Made by a program: the position numbers and the translations under genes. 64,000 nucleotides of DNA from Shewanella sp. Arc9-LZ (GTDB taxonomy: Bacteria > Pseudomonadota > Gammaproteobacteria > Enterobacterales > Shewanellaceae): the NCBI RefSeq assembly GCF_010092445.1, contig NZ_CP048031.1:3100001-3164000 (forward strand), written 5' to 3'. Under the pieces are notes generated by a model. It saw only the letters and a list, made by a program, of their open reading frames with translations, ran no database searches and was not told where the DNA came from. Position 1 is the first letter of the stretch. Each line of letters begins with the position of its first letter. Of this stretch, positions 46,911-57,719 are shown piece by piece.

Positions 46911-47927
46911 TTAATAGTAATCTCTAATCAAAATCTCGGCAATTTGTACGCTGTTTAATGCTGCGCCCTTACGAATGTTATCGGCAGTAACCCATAAATT
47001 TATACCGTGAGAGTGTGAAATATCTTTACGAACACGACCAACATAAACAGGATCATTACCTGCAGCTTCAGTTACCGCGGTTGGATATTCGCTATCATCA
47101 TCAAACAATTCTACGCCTGGTGCATCACGTAAAACGGCTTTAACATCTTCTGCATCAACAGGTTGACGAGTTTCAATGTGGATAGCTTCAGAATGACCAT
47201 AAAAAACAGGCACACGCACAGCTGTTGGATTAACCACAATTTCGTCATCACCAAAAATTTTCTGCGTTTCCCACACCATTTTCATTTCTTCTTTGGTGTA
47301 GCCATTTTCCATAAACACATCAATTTGAGGCAATACGTTAAAGGCAATTTGCTTTGGATAAACTGTCGGCTCAGACGGTAATCCTTGCAATAATTTAGCA
47401 CTTTGACCCGCTAGCTCATCAATCGCCTTTTTACCGGTTCCCGACACAGACTGGTAGGTCGCTACGTTAATACGTGAAATACCAAAAGCATCATAAATAG
47501 GTTTAAGAGCCACTAACATCTGAATCGTTGAACAATTAGGATTAGCGATGATATTGCGATTGCGGAAATCAGCAATGGCTTCTGGGTTAACTTCAGGTAT
47601 CACCAGTGGCACATCTACGTCGTAACGAAAATGTGAGGTGTTATCGATAACAACACAACCCGCATCACCCGCAATCGGCGCCCATTTAGCAGACACATCG
47701 CCACCAGCAGAAAAGAAGCCAATTTGTGCTTGGGTCCAATCAAACGTTTCTACGTCAAGAATTTCAACTTGTTTACCGTGAAAACTGACTGTTTCGCCAG
47801 CACTGCGACTGCTCGCTAATGGAAACAACTTAGCAACCGGAAAATTACGCTGCTCGAGGATCTCAATCATTGTTTGACCCACTGCGCCCGATGCACCTAA
47901 AACGACTACATTAAATTCCTGAGACAT
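46911..47927 (-). CDS. asd: Aspartate-semialdehyde dehydrogenase
   Basis: Reduces aspartyl phosphate to the semialdehyde, the branch point to lysine/diaminopimelate, threonine and methionine. NADP loop VVLGASGAVGQTM; catalytic cysteine in NPNCSTIQM near residue 135; active-site ATYQSVSGTGKKA; late GHSEAIHIET. At 338 residues it is the shorter asd type also related to E. coli Usg, which sits at the same place. The intact cysteine favours a real Asd over the inactive-looking Usg. Confidence 0.95.
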   Translation of the reverse strand: MSQEFNVVVLGASGAVGQTMIEILEQRNFPVAKLFPLASSRSAGETVSFHGKQVEILDVETFDWTQAQIGFFSAGGDVSAKWAPIAGDAGCVVIDNTSHFRYDVDVPLVIPEVNPEAIADFRNRNIIANPNCSTIQMLVALKPIYDAFGISRINVATYQSVSGTGKKAIDELAGQSAKLLQGLPSEPTVYPKQIAFNVLPQIDVFMENGYTKEEMKMVWETQKIFGDDEIVVNPTAVRVPVFYGHSEAIHIETRQPVDAEDVKAVLRDAPGVELFDDDSEYPTAVTEAAGNDPVYVGRVRKDISHSHGINLWVTADNIRKGAALNSVQIAEILIRDYY

Positions 47928-47971
47928 AATTAACGCTCGACTCCATATTATCCAGTTTGAACAATCAATCT

Positions 47972-48000
47972 ACCCTAGTTTAGTTGTGCTTTACTAGGGT
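47972..48000. repeat. 8-bp inverted repeat upstream of asd
   Basis: ACCCTAGT and ACTAGGGT flank 13 bases in the pdxB-asd gap. There is no T run, so it is not an evident terminator; it may be an mRNA structure in the asd leader. Confidence 0.45.
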
Positions 48001-48116
48001 TAATGTACTAAAAAAGCCGACTTTGAAGTGATTTTTTCTCAACTGGTTAAAATTACTGTTTTTTAGCTTCAATCTGTCGTTCTATTGGCAATATCGGCCT
48101 TATATACTTTCACTAA

Positions 48117-49253
48117 TTAATTAAAGCCTAAAGCACTCAACATCGGTGGGTTAATCGTACCATCAGATAAATAGTCCACAGATTGAGCTAACGAGATAGC
48201 ACTATATTCACGACGATAAGTGTGGTTTTTACGCATTAAATCAAAACCTGTCGCTGTTGAAAAACAACCTCTAAAACTAAAGTCATCATCACGCAAATCA
48301 TAGACCAAACGCGACAATTTCAGCAATTGGCTTTCAGTTAAATCACCTTGATTTACAATTTGGTTAAATTGAAATGCTGGTAATAAACTTTCTAATGATT
48401 TTTTCACCGGAAAATCAAGTAACTCACACCACTTTTGATACAACATAAACGTACCACGGGCTTTGCCTTCAAGGCTATAACCTGCAATATGCGGCGTAGC
48501 AAACTCTGCCAAGGCGACTAATTCGGTCATTGGGTTAGGTTCACCTTCCCACACGTCAAGTACCAGCTTTACATCATCACGTTGTTGTTTAAACTTGATC
48601 AGCGCTCGGTTGTCAATAACCTCGCCTCGACAGCAATTTAGTAACCAAGTATTGGGCTTTAGCTTATTCAGTCGAGTTTCATCAAACAAGTACCAGGTTT
48701 TGTGCTCACCGTCTTTAGTGATAGGCACATGCAGACTGATTATATCGGCTTGCTCAATAATAGTGTCTAGCGACACAAACTCTCGGGTATCACCTTGCGA
48801 TGCTTTAATGGGATCGCATAACAATACTTTTAGCCCATAAGCTTGCATACACTTCGCGGCTGCGGTGCCGGTATTACCCGCGCCGACAATCCCAACCACT
48901 TTACCGGCTAGAGACTCACCGAAACGTTGCGCTAACTCCAGCATGGCAATAAATGCATACTCACCTACTGCAGTCGCGTTACACCCAGGGGCATTAGTAA
49001 AATAAATATTGCGCAACGAAAGATAATCAACATCAATATGATCGGTACCAATTGTCGCACTACCCACAAATTTAAGTTTATGCGCATTCTTAATTAACGC
49101 AGCATTCACTTTGGTCACCGAACGCACCAGTAACACATCAGCATCTTCAACTTGTTTAGCCGTCAAGGTTCGGCCATTTACATATTCAATCTTACCTAAA
49201 TAGCCAAACAAGGCATCAACATAAGGCATGTTTTCATCGGCAATTATTTTCAT
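48117..49253 (-). CDS. pdxB: Erythronate-4-phosphate dehydrogenase
   Basis: NAD-dependent step of DXP-dependent vitamin B6 synthesis. The 378 residues start [17 protein letters not shown], with the nucleotide-binding [16 protein letters not shown] near residue 120, the catalytic region [12 protein letters not shown] and [14 protein letters not shown]. The C-terminal PdxB dimerisation domain is present. The position beside asd matches the pdxB-usg pair of E. coli. Confidence 0.97.
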   Translation of the reverse strand: MKIIADENMPYVDALFGYLGKIEYVNGRTLTAKQVEDADVLLVRSVTKVNAALIKNAHKLKFVGSATIGTDHIDVDYLSLRNIYFTNAPGCNATAVGEYAFIAMLELAQRFGESLAGKVVGIVGAGNTGTAAAKCMQAYGLKVLLCDPIKASQGDTREFVSLDTIIEQADIISLHVPITKDGEHKTWYLFDETRLNKLKPNTWLLNCCRGEVIDNRALIKFKQQRDDVKLVLDVWEGEPNPMTELVALAEFATPHIAGYSLEGKARGTFMLYQKWCELLDFPVKKSLESLLPAFQFNQIVNQGDLTESQLLKLSRLVYDLRDDDFSFRGCFSTATGFDLMRKNHTYRREYSAISLAQSVDYLSDGTINPPMLSALGFN

Positions 49254-49375
49254 TTGGGTATCTTATTCACTGCGAGTTTAACGACATCACATCGCGTTTT
49301 TTTATAACCAGTATCTTATACCAAACTCACCCACTCCGTCATGGCAAATAGCGCTGAATGTTCTCGCTGACTAAA

Positions 49376-49530
49376 CCTGGATGCTAGAGCGGACTTCGTC
49401 CTGCTAGTTCGCTTCGCGGTTATAAAAGCCAAGCGGTTAACATCAGAAACAACCGACAAATAACTCCGATATACGCTTACATCGCTTTCGCTTTTATAGC
49501 TTCTAGCCGCAAAGCGAACTAGCATCTAGG
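49376..49530. repeat. REPIN-like inverted doublet of the dispersed repeat
   Basis: A 155-base element with inverted ends: CCTGGATGCTAG at the left and CTAGCATCTAGG at the right. Each half carries TATA-(N)-CGCGAAGCGAACTAG or a close variant, oppositely oriented. The left half also holds the hairpin GCGGACTTCGTCCTGC. It is followed by strings of CGCTTGTTAYCGC. It occupies most of the gap 49254-49681 upstream of pdxB and beyond the fabB terminator. Confidence 0.8.
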
Positions 49531-49613
49531 CATTTAGTCTTTCCATAAGCGCAGCGTTCGCTTGTAATCGCTTGTTACCGCCTGTTATCGCTTTTTCTCT
49601 ATGCAAAAGGCAA

Positions 49614-49648
49614 TAAAAAAGCCAGTATCGTTTCCGATGCTGGCTTTC
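49614..49648 (-). terminator. Rho-independent terminator of fabB
   Basis: On the minus strand GCCAGCATCG pairs with CGATACTGGC around GAAA, followed by six T, about 35 bases past the fabB stop. Confidence 0.92.
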
Positions 49649-49681
49649 AAATCATTCGCGGGTTGCCCCACTAATGAGGTT

Positions 49682-50896
49682 TTATGCTTTATATTTACGC
49701 ATGACTAACGTTGCGTTAGTGCCACCAAAACCAAAGCTATTGCTCATGATGGTGTTCAATTCTGCTTTGCGCATTTCACGAACTACTGGCATGCCAGTTG
49801 CTTTTTCATCTAGGTTGTCAATGTTAATGCTTGGAGCAATAAAACTGTCTTCCATCATGATTAAGCTGTAAATCGCTTCATGAACACCCGCAGCACCTAA
49901 AGCATGGCCTGTCATTGATTTAGTTGATGCGATAGGAGGCATGTTATCGCCAAACACTTCGCGCAATGCTTCAAGTTCACGCATGTCACCTACAGGAGTA
50001 GAAGTACCATGAGTGTTGATGTAATCAACTGGTGTATCGACATCAGCTAATGCCATCTGCATACAACGTACGGCACCTTCTCCAGACGGAGCAACCATGT
50101 CGTAGCCATCAGATGTGGCACCATAACCAACAATCTCAGCATAAATCTTCGCACCACGTGCTAAGGCATGTTCTAATTCTTCAACAACAACGATACCGCC
50201 GCCGCCAGAAATAACAAAACCATCACGATCGGCATCATAAGTACGAGACGCTTTTTCAGGCGTGTCATTGTACTTAGTCGATAGTGCTCCCATAGCATCA
50301 AAGCCCATAGTGAGTGTCCAATCGACTTCTTCAGCACCGCCAGCAAAAACCATATCTTGCTTACCCATTTGGATAAGTTCAACGGCATGGCCAATACAAT
50401 GAGCTGAAGTGGCACAAGCTGAACTGATTGAATAGCTCGTGCCTTTAATTTTAAATGGTGTCGCCAAGCAAGCACTTGCAGTACTCGACATAATACGAGG
50501 CACTATATAAGGGCCTACACGCTTAACACCTTTTTCACGAAGTGTATCAGCAGCCTGAACTTGGTTTTTTGAAGATGCGCCACCCGTTCCAGCAATCAAG
50601 CCGACACGGAAATTAGAATATTGCTCTTCTGTTAAGTTAGCGTCAGCAATCGCTTCCTGCATAGCAATGTAAGCATATGCAGCAGCATCGCCCATAAAGC
50701 GTAGTGCTTTACGATCGATATGATCAGCTGGGTTCATTTTAATGTCACCCCAAACTTTGCTACGTAATTGCATTTCTTCAAACTGTGCCGAGTGAGTAAT
50801 ACCGCTACGACCCGCTTTAAGTGAATCAGTCACTTCTAGCTTGTTATTACCGATACTTGAAACAACACCCATTCCGGTGATCACGACTCTTTTCAT
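49682..50896 (-). CDS. fabB: Beta-ketoacyl-ACP synthase I
   Basis: Condensing enzyme of fatty-acid elongation, required for unsaturated chains. The mature frame is 404 residues. The catalytic Cys is at about residue 161 in [12 protein letters not shown]; the two histidines lie in [11 protein letters not shown] and [11 protein letters not shown]. The start at 50896 gives [10 protein letters not shown], the family start, with GGATAG upstream; the longer frame adds 15 unrelated residues. It is divergent from mnmC. Confidence 0.97.
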   Translation of the reverse strand: MKRVVITGMGVVSSIGNNKLEVTDSLKAGRSGITHSAQFEEMQLRSKVWGDIKMNPADHIDRKALRFMGDAAAYAYIAMQEAIADANLTEEQYSNFRVGLIAGTGGASSKNQVQAADTLREKGVKRVGPYIVPRIMSSTASACLATPFKIKGTSYSISSACATSAHCIGHAVELIQMGKQDMVFAGGAEEVDWTLTMGFDAMGALSTKYNDTPEKASRTYDADRDGFVISGGGGIVVVEELEHALARGAKIYAEIVGYGATSDGYDMVAPSGEGAVRCMQMALADVDTPVDYINTHGTSTPVGDMRELEALREVFGDNMPPIASTKSMTGHALGAAGVHEAIYSLIMMEDSFIAPSINIDNLDEKATGMPVVREMRKAELNTIMSNSFGFGGTNATLVMRKYKA

Positions 50897-51028
50897 TTTT
50901 ATGCTATCCATTTGGTACATGTCGGTACTTAATTGCGGCAATCATAGCTGCTTTGAAGCAATTAAGTGGTCAGCTTTCCATAAACGCAGGTAAAATAATG
51001 CCAAGTTATCGGCCCTGAGTAAAATATT

Positions 51029-53122
51029 TTGAATAAAACACCTTTATTATCTGTATCCCCGAATTTACACGAGTTGCATATTTGTGAATTACTGGGCAAC
51101 AACGTCAATCAAAATAGCCGATATCTCCATATTTTTAAGCAGTATATCGCCGAAGTATTGCAAAGCGGTGACGATAAAATAGCAGCCACAAATACTCAAC
51201 CACATTTATTAACGCTAGGCCAACTCGGTTTTGGCGATGGCCACGAAATAATACTATTACTGGCAGCCTTGCAAGAGGCTAACCTGCAAAACCCTTTGAA
51301 ACAGCAAAAAACTCGAATTCACATCAGTGTATTTGAACAAAGCCCAGTAAATCGTAAGCAACTAGAATACAAATGGCAACAACAAGGGCTACTTAATTCA
51401 GACCATCATTTATTCGATTTTACCCAAGCACTACTCAATGGTGAAATTGCAGCCATCGAAGGTTGTCAGCGGCTAGGCCTACTTCAAAACCAACTTATCA
51501 TAGACCTGTATCAAGGCTCGCCACTAGCGCAAGCCAAAGTCGTTGCCACGCCTAGTAAACAAAGGATAACACATTGGTTTGCCCTACCCCATACGAACCA
51601 AGAGGCTTATTCAGATCATTATTTTAATCAAAGTTCACTTTGGCAATATGGTCGGCTCAGTGTTGATAATGCAACATTTTTAGCAGCCAGCACAAATGAT
51701 ACCGATGTCGCTCCGGCTATCAAAAAGCAACTAGCACTATGCGGTTTTTTATCAACCACATCATCAAAATCCAATGATGACATTGCTATAGCAGAACGTA
51801 ACGCACTAAGACAACAACTACAGCAACAGTTTGCTTATAACCCATTGCCACCGTTACATTCTAATAACAACAGCCCTATAGCTATTATAGGGGGCGGTAT
51901 CGCTTCTGCAAGTCTTGCTTTATCTCTGGCTGAGCGCGGCAAAGATGTGATTATTTATTGCAAAGATGACACATTAGGACAAGGCGCATCTGGTAACAAA
52001 CAAGGTGCCATTTATCCCTTACTTACGCCAGAAAATGGATCGCTAAGCCAATTTTTCCAACAAGCCTTCCTATACAGTCGACGCAGAATTCAGGCATTAG
52101 TTGATAATGGATATGAAATAGGACATGAGTGTTGCGGTGTATTACATACAGGTTTCGATCAACGTAGCCAAACAAGATTGGATAAAATTATTGATGGCCA
52201 AGCATGGCCAACTGAAATTGCTTTTGCAGTAAGTCCAAACCAAGCCACACGACTTGCTAACGTCGAGATTGATAAATCTGGCTTTTACTACCCATTAGGA
52301 GGCTGGGCTTGTCCGTTTGAATTCGCACAAGCTAGCATTGCCAAAGCACAAACATTAACCAAGGTTCGCGTTATTTATAATAGCGATATTAGCTCACTTG
52401 AATCACACTCATCAGGCTGGCAACTGTTTAGTGCCGGGAATAATACCCCTATAGCAACCCACGAACAGGTCGTCATCGCCTCTGGAGCTCAACTTACCCA
52501 GTATAAACAGACAAAAAACCTGCAAATCACTGGTTTTAGAGGTCAAGTTAGCCATGTACCGCCACAAGGTGAACTGGCACAACTTAATACTGTTATCTGC
52601 GCCAATGGTTATTTAACGCCACAACATAACCAACTGCATTGCGTTGGAGCAAGTTATGTAAAAGACCCACAGCATCTTGATTTTTGCCCGATAGAGCAGC
52701 ATGAAAACAGCCAAAAAATGCAACAAAGCTTTCCAAATTCAAACTGGCCTAACGATATTGATGTTTCAAACAATGACGCCAGAGTCGGCGTAAGGATGGT
52801 CAGTCGCGATCACTTCCCAGTAATGGGTTGCGCACCTGATGTTGAAGCGTTATTTACACGCTATGCTGTTCAGCAGCAATCGAAAGACAAACCCAGTCTA
52901 TGGCAGCGTTATTGGCAAATAACACCAGCACCAATTTATGACGGATTATATGTGTTAGGAGGACTAGGCTCACGCGGCCTAAGCTCAGGTCCGCTAGTTG
53001 CCGAATGCTTAGCAGCAAACCTATGCGGTGAACTGTCACCATTAAGCATAGAGCTACAAGCACTGCTTAGCCCCAACAGAATGTGGCTGCGTAAACTGCT
53101 TAAAGGAAAAGCGTTGATGTGA
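51029..53122 (+). CDS. mnmC: MnmC-like protein: intact FAD oxidoreductase domain, degenerate methyltransferase domain
   Basis: Matures wobble uridine 34 of some tRNAs. The C-terminal part (about 285-697) is an intact FAD-dependent MnmC2 domain that removes the carboxymethyl group, starting AIIGGGIASASLALSLAERG and ending NRMWLRKLLKGKALM. The N-terminal part is shortened against E. coli and lacks the FDD-YFS opening. Where E. coli has WFLDGFAPAKNPDMW this reads HWFALPHTNQEAYSDHYF, losing the catalytic-type Asp; only LGFGDG recalls the SAM loop. The start is TTG at 51029; no early ATG exists. Methylation may therefore be lost or done elsewhere. Confidence 0.9.
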   Translation: MNKTPLLSVSPNLHELHICELLGNNVNQNSRYLHIFKQYIAEVLQSGDDKIAATNTQPHLLTLGQLGFGDGHEIILLLAALQEANLQNPLKQQKTRIHISVFEQSPVNRKQLEYKWQQQGLLNSDHHLFDFTQALLNGEIAAIEGCQRLGLLQNQLIIDLYQGSPLAQAKVVATPSKQRITHWFALPHTNQEAYSDHYFNQSSLWQYGRLSVDNATFLAASTNDTDVAPAIKKQLALCGFLSTTSSKSNDDIAIAERNALRQQLQQQFAYNPLPPLHSNNNSPIAIIGGGIASASLALSLAERGKDVIIYCKDDTLGQGASGNKQGAIYPLLTPENGSLSQFFQQAFLYSRRRIQALVDNGYEIGHECCGVLHTGFDQRSQTRLDKIIDGQAWPTEIAFAVSPNQATRLANVEIDKSGFYYPLGGWACPFEFAQASIAKAQTLTKVRVIYNSDISSLESHSSGWQLFSAGNNTPIATHEQVVIASGAQLTQYKQTKNLQITGFRGQVSHVPPQGELAQLNTVICANGYLTPQHNQLHCVGASYVKDPQHLDFCPIEQHENSQKMQQSFPNSNWPNDIDVSNNDARVGVRMVSRDHFPVMGCAPDVEALFTRYAVQQQSKDKPSLWQRYWQITPAPIYDGLYVLGGLGSRGLSSGPLVAECLAANLCGELSPLSIELQALLSPNRMWLRKLLKGKALM

Positions 53123-53320
53123 GTATCGATAACGGAAAACTTCAAGCTGATGTCATTTAGTGGAAAAGGTAAATTAGTTCAGAGCTTCAAAGCCAAAGCG
53201 ATATTCATCTTTAACGATTGATAGGTACTAACAGCGAAGTATTAGAGACCTATATAAGATTTTTTCAAAAAAATGCTACAAACTTAACTTAAGCGCAGCA
53301 TATTATTTTAATCCTTAGTT

Positions 53321-54505
53321 TTAAGCTAACGCTTGTTCTATATCCGCGATAAGATCTTCTACATTCTCTAATCCGACTGAGATACGCAGTAAGTTGTCGG
53401 TAATGCCTGCAGCTAGTCGGGCTTCTGGGGTGTAAGGGGAATGGGTCATTGATGCAGGGTGTTGGATCAGCGATTCTGCGTCACCTAAGCTTACGGCGAT
53501 AGTGAATAACTTTAAACGATTAACAAAGTTGATTGCGTCTTGCTTATCACCCGCCAATTCGAATGCGATGACACCGCCAGCGCGCTTCATTTGGTTGCCG
53601 ATGAAACGATGACCTTGGTGGTGTTCTAAGCCTGGGTAAAAGACCTGGCTGAATTTAGGGTGTTTATCTAAAAATTCAGCTAACACTTCTGCATTGTCGC
53701 AGTGACGAGTTAACCGTACGTCTAGGGTTTTTAAACCGCGTAAAATTAACCATGCATCGTGAGGTGAAATCACGCCACCGAAGTCTTTTAGGATTTCGTA
53801 TTTCAATCTGTGCATGTGCTCTGCATTGCCGCACACAATACCTGCGATAACATCACCGTGGCCATTTAAATACTTGGTGGCACTGTGGATCACCATGTCA
53901 ATGCCTAACGCTAGTGGTTGCTGCAATAGTGGTGTCATAAAGGTGTTGTCGACGATTGAAACTAGATTATGTGCTTTAGCTACTTTGGCCATAGCAGCAA
54001 GATCGAATACTTGTAAATGTGGATTTACTGGTGTTTCGCAAAACAACACTTTGGTGTTTGGTTTGATGGCGGCTTCGATTGCAGCTATGTCGGAAAAATC
54101 GACCAATGTTGATGTAATGCCTAAGCGGGTTAGCTGAGTGGTCATCAGCGCGAAGGTACAACCATAAACAGCTTTTGATGCGATTAAGTGATCGCCTGCA
54201 TGCAAATGAGTTAATAATGCACTTGATACTGCCGCCATGCCAGATGCGGTTGCAGCTGCGTCTTCTGCGCCTTCTAGCAGCGCCATTTTACGCTCAAGCT
54301 CTCCGGTGGTTGGGTTACCGAGACGAGTATAAATATAACCCGGTTCTTCTCCGGCAAAACGTGCTCCGCCCTGCTCGGCTGTATCAAATACAAAGGTGGC
54401 AGTTTGATACAAAGGTGTGGTGAGTGAGCCAAAGGCTTCGCGTTGATGTCCGCCATGAATGGCTAATGTGGCTAAGTTCCATTTACCCTGATTGTTATCT
54501 TGCAT
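53321..54505 (-). CDS. megL: Methionine gamma-lyase
   Basis: PLP enzyme of the Cys/Met metabolism family splitting methionine to methanethiol, 2-oxobutyrate and ammonia. The 394 residues include YTRLGNPTTGELE, the cysteine in AVYGCTF that marks methionine gamma-lyases over cystathionine enzymes, and the PLP lysine in HSATKYLNGHGD near residue 205. The ATG at 54505 with GGGAGA before it is preferred to an upstream GTG. It is convergent with mnmC; the 198-base gap 53123-53320 shows no clear terminator. Confidence 0.9.
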   Translation of the reverse strand: MQDNNQGKWNLATLAIHGGHQREAFGSLTTPLYQTATFVFDTAEQGGARFAGEEPGYIYTRLGNPTTGELERKMALLEGAEDAAATASGMAAVSSALLTHLHAGDHLIASKAVYGCTFALMTTQLTRLGITSTLVDFSDIAAIEAAIKPNTKVLFCETPVNPHLQVFDLAAMAKVAKAHNLVSIVDNTFMTPLLQQPLALGIDMVIHSATKYLNGHGDVIAGIVCGNAEHMHRLKYEILKDFGGVISPHDAWLILRGLKTLDVRLTRHCDNAEVLAEFLDKHPKFSQVFYPGLEHHQGHRFIGNQMKRAGGVIAFELAGDKQDAINFVNRLKLFTIAVSLGDAESLIQHPASMTHSPYTPEARLAAGITDNLLRISVGLENVEDLIADIEQALA

Positions 54506-54728
54506 TGCTTCTCCCTGCGCCACCTTGTTATGAGTTGTTACCCTCTTTGGGGTTATTGTTGTGGTGGTCGGAATTTAAGATACAGTGGAATAAAATATAA
54601 CCAAGTGATTGTTGAAAAATAACCCACGAAGTGATGTAAAAACAATTTTACAAACAGCTGTTTACATCGTTTAAATCACATATGTGAGTCCAGTAAATGC
54701 ACACGGAAGATGTGTGACAGCAAGGCAA

Positions 54729-55778
54729 TTAGTTCGACAAAGATTGCTTCAGTTTAAGCATTCCTTGGTCGATACTCACCAGCGGCTGGTAGCCTAAGTC
54801 TTGTTTTGCTGCGCCAATGTCAAAGTAATGGCTGGTCGACAGTTGCCTTGCTACAAAGCGAGTCATAATGGGCTCTTGCTGTTTATTAAACAAACCATAA
54901 ACAAATTCAAGTACAACACCTGCGGTGTAAGCGACACGCGTTGGTACACGTTTGGTCACGGGCGGTAAGTCGACACACGCTAAAATGCGATTAAGCATGT
55001 CTGCCATGGTAATAGGTTGATCATTACTTAAAAAATACGCTTTACCGGCGCATTTAGCGTCTGCTATTAAGTCTACTGCAGCCAAAATATGGGCGTAGGC
55101 GGCGTTATCAACATAAATGGTATCGACCAGTTTATCTTCATTTCCCACTAGCTTTAATCGCCCTGCTTTAGCACGTTCAATCACTCGAGGTACCAGGTGA
55201 GGATCGTTTGGCCCCCAAATTAAATGTGGCCGTAAGGCGGTAGTTCGAAGTTGAGCAGAATTAGCGGCAAGCACGTTTTGTTCGGCAATAGCTTTAGACT
55301 CACCATAATAATTGAGGTACTCAGCAGCGTAAGGTGCTGACTCATTAATGCCGTTTTCGTCTCGTCCTGCAAAGGTTACGCTTGGAGTACTGGTGTACAC
55401 TAAACGTTGTATATTAAGCGCTTTACAGGCATTAATAATATTATTTGCGCCATCAACATTAGGCGAGTAATAACTTTGCTTACTACCCCACACGCCTGCC
55501 TTTGATGCTACATGAAACACTAAATCACAATCTTGCATTGCCTGTTTTACCGTGTCAAAGTCGCTGATATCACCTTGACGCATATCAACACCAAGCTCAA
55601 CAAGCTTAGGATAATATCCTCTAGCAAAACCCACCACCTCAATACCTACGGCCAATAAACGCTGACAAATAGCAAACCCTAAAAAGCCGCCTGCACCGGT
55701 CACAAACACTTTGTTGACCGATAGCGCTAATTGTTTAAGTGCGGCTTGCTCTAGGGGATGTAAGTCTGTCAGCTTCAT
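54729..55778 (-). CDS. oleD: OleD: NAD(P)H-dependent beta-ketoacid reductase
   Basis: Short-chain dehydrogenase-type reductase of long-chain olefin synthesis; OleD reduces the 2-alkyl-3-ketoacid from OleA to the beta-hydroxyacid. Cofactor loop VFVTGAGGFLGFAICQRL (about 24-41), YYGESKA as the active-site YxxxK, and RPHLIWGPND. The 349 residues are normal. Last gene of the ole operon, separated from oleC by 125 bases containing a tandem repeat. Confidence 0.95.
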   Translation of the reverse strand: MKLTDLHPLEQAALKQLALSVNKVFVTGAGGFLGFAICQRLLAVGIEVVGFARGYYPKLVELGVDMRQGDISDFDTVKQAMQDCDLVFHVASKAGVWGSKQSYYSPNVDGANNIINACKALNIQRLVYTSTPSVTFAGRDENGINESAPYAAEYLNYYGESKAIAEQNVLAANSAQLRTTALRPHLIWGPNDPHLVPRVIERAKAGRLKLVGNEDKLVDTIYVDNAAYAHILAAVDLIADAKCAGKAYFLSNDQPITMADMLNRILACVDLPPVTKRVPTRVAYTAGVVLEFVYGLFNKQQEPIMTRFVARQLSTSHYFDIGAAKQDLGYQPLVSIDQGMLKLKQSLSN

Positions 55779-55853
55779 TATTAATACCTTGTTGTTACTT
55801 TAGGGCCGGCCGTATTATTACGTTATGGTGAGACTTATCATTGCTGAATGACT

Positions 55854-55903
55854 GCCTTACTACGGTCTAAGTACAGCGGCCTTACTACAGTCTAAGTACG
55901 GCC
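55854..55903. repeat. 25-bp imperfect tandem repeat between oleD and oleC
   Basis: Two adjacent copies (55854-55878, 55879-55903) sharing GCCTTACTAC-GTCTAAGTAC, followed by a partial third start. It fills much of the oleC-oleD gap and ends at the oleC stop codon. Confidence 0.8.
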
Positions 55904-57598
55904 TTATTCTTTCCACTGCTTTTGTGCCCAAACAGCGAGCTTTTCTCTGAAGATTTTAGCATTATGGCGTACATCTACAGGGAAGTCGGGATGAATTAAA
56001 AAACGACCAATACCTTGCGTATGTGGATACTGCTCGGCTAATTCTATTAACTCTTGATAAAGGGCTTTAGCCGTTGAGCAAACAATATCTTTTTGCAATT
56101 CGATACACATAACTGGCACAACGTCCCCACCCACATTAACGCCAACAATGGCAGAACGTTTGACTTGAGTATGAGTATTAAACACTCGCTCACAGGGCAG
56201 TGTATAAAAGCGCTTTAATTTTTGCTTACCGCGCGTGGCATCAACAATATGGCCTTTACGACCACACATCCACAATAAGCCATTATCATCAAGATAACCC
56301 ACATCTCCCATGCGGTGCTTAACGTGTTCACCGTCGTGTATTTTAGCTAATTCAGTGGCATGTTGACGTTGATAATAGGCTTGGCTAACCATTGGGCCGC
56401 TCACGACAATTTCGCCAATTTCGTTAGCGACAAGTTTTTTAACATCGACCCAAAGAGGTTGAGGCTTATCTGTAATCGCAATAATATCAACGCTCACCGA
56501 CGATATCGGTTTACCGACACAAATGCCTTTACCTTGATCGGTCTGTTGACTGGTATTAAATAACGCGTGGCTACCAATCATACTGATGGGTAACGACTCT
56601 GTCGCACCATAAGAGTTAAGCACTTCAACTTGTGGGTTAAGCATGTTGCTAAAGCGCTTGATTGAGCTAATCGTTGCCGGAGCACCCGCTGATATCACTC
56701 GCTTAACGCTAGTGAGTTTATGTTGGCTCTGCTCACCAGCTAGACCTAATCGCTCTAACAAGGCAGGATTAACAAACATGTTGCTGCATTGATATTGATC
56801 GATTGCGGCAAACAAATGCGCAGGGTTGGCGGTGATTGGTTTACTCGCATCCATGTCTGGCACAATGGATGCCATGCCTAATGCAGGGCCAAATAATGAA
56901 AACAGCGGAAAAGTCGCTAAGTCTCGCTCGCCAGGTGCAATACCGTAATCGTGTTTAAGTGCGCTTATTTGCGCTTCAAACATGGCATGGCTGTACACCA
57001 CGCCTTTGGGAGTACCGGTGCTACCACTGGTAAACAAAATAGCGGCCATATCATCTGGCTTTAGCAGGGCCATTTCAAAAGGATAAGCCTCATTTCGGCC
57101 TATTTCGGTAATAGTTTCTAAACTTGTGGCATTTGTTAACCAACGTTCAATGCCTGAACCACCGACATTAATTACCTGTTTAACACTGCTTTTGCCCCAC
57201 CCAAGCACCCGCCTAGCAATATGCGCTTTAGGTATGCCGATAAAGGCATCTGGTTGCGACTCTGCAAAACACTGTTTAAGATTTTTGATGCCCATACCTG
57301 GGTCAACTAAAATGGGGATAATACCTGCTTTGAACAAGGCAAATGTTAACGAGAAAAACTCAATGCTTGGGGTGACCATTAACACGGCTTTCATGCCGCG
57401 CTTGATACCGTACTGAATGAGCCCTTTAGCAATCATGTCCGATTGTTGGTGTAAGGTCACAAAGTCGATTTCTTGATAACTGAATTTACCTTGCTTAGCG
57501 TGCTGCACAGCAACTGCAAGACCGGCAGGCATAGTTTGCGCAGCCGTTTTAAGGTGCTGACAGATATTGGCATTAGCAAGTGTAGAGGTTTTGGTCAT
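55904..57598 (-). CDS. oleC: OleC: beta-lactone synthetase of olefin synthesis
   Basis: ANL-superfamily AMP-dependent enzyme of 564 residues. OleC activates the beta-hydroxyacid and forms a beta-lactone. Adenylation motif [15 protein letters not shown] near residue 190, NSYGATES and [21 protein letters not shown] are present. The C-terminal lid follows. It lies 121 bases after oleB, with a hairpin in the gap. Confidence 0.95.
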   Translation of the reverse strand: MTKTSTLANANICQHLKTAAQTMPAGLAVAVQHAKQGKFSYQEIDFVTLHQQSDMIAKGLIQYGIKRGMKAVLMVTPSIEFFSLTFALFKAGIIPILVDPGMGIKNLKQCFAESQPDAFIGIPKAHIARRVLGWGKSSVKQVINVGGSGIERWLTNATSLETITEIGRNEAYPFEMALLKPDDMAAILFTSGSTGTPKGVVYSHAMFEAQISALKHDYGIAPGERDLATFPLFSLFGPALGMASIVPDMDASKPITANPAHLFAAIDQYQCSNMFVNPALLERLGLAGEQSQHKLTSVKRVISAGAPATISSIKRFSNMLNPQVEVLNSYGATESLPISMIGSHALFNTSQQTDQGKGICVGKPISSVSVDIIAITDKPQPLWVDVKKLVANEIGEIVVSGPMVSQAYYQRQHATELAKIHDGEHVKHRMGDVGYLDDNGLLWMCGRKGHIVDATRGKQKLKRFYTLPCERVFNTHTQVKRSAIVGVNVGGDVVPVMCIELQKDIVCSTAKALYQELIELAEQYPHTQGIGRFLIHPDFPVDVRHNAKIFREKLAVWAQKQWKE

Positions 57599-57686
57599 GT
57601 GGCTTCATTTTGGGCTAATGTGAATAACGCATATATGCTGGCTAACAATAACGCCAATATATAGATAATTTTAAACGGTTAAATAG

Positions 57687-57712
57687 CTAAAAGGCTCAAA
57701 TGAGCCTTTTAG
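57687..57712. terminator. Palindromic hairpin between oleB and oleC
   Basis: CTAAAAGGCTCA and TGAGCCTTTTAG form a perfect 12-base stem with a 2-base loop. It lies right after the oleB stop; a short T run makes a weak or partial terminator likely on the minus strand, lowering oleCD relative to oleAB, or an RNA-processing signal. Confidence 0.6.
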
Positions 57713-57719
57713 GGTGTAA

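Noticed and set aside
47928..48116. Lysine riboswitch upstream of asd
   Set aside because: The leader is under 200 bases and only a simple 8-bp inverted repeat is visible; no multi-helix L-box pattern.
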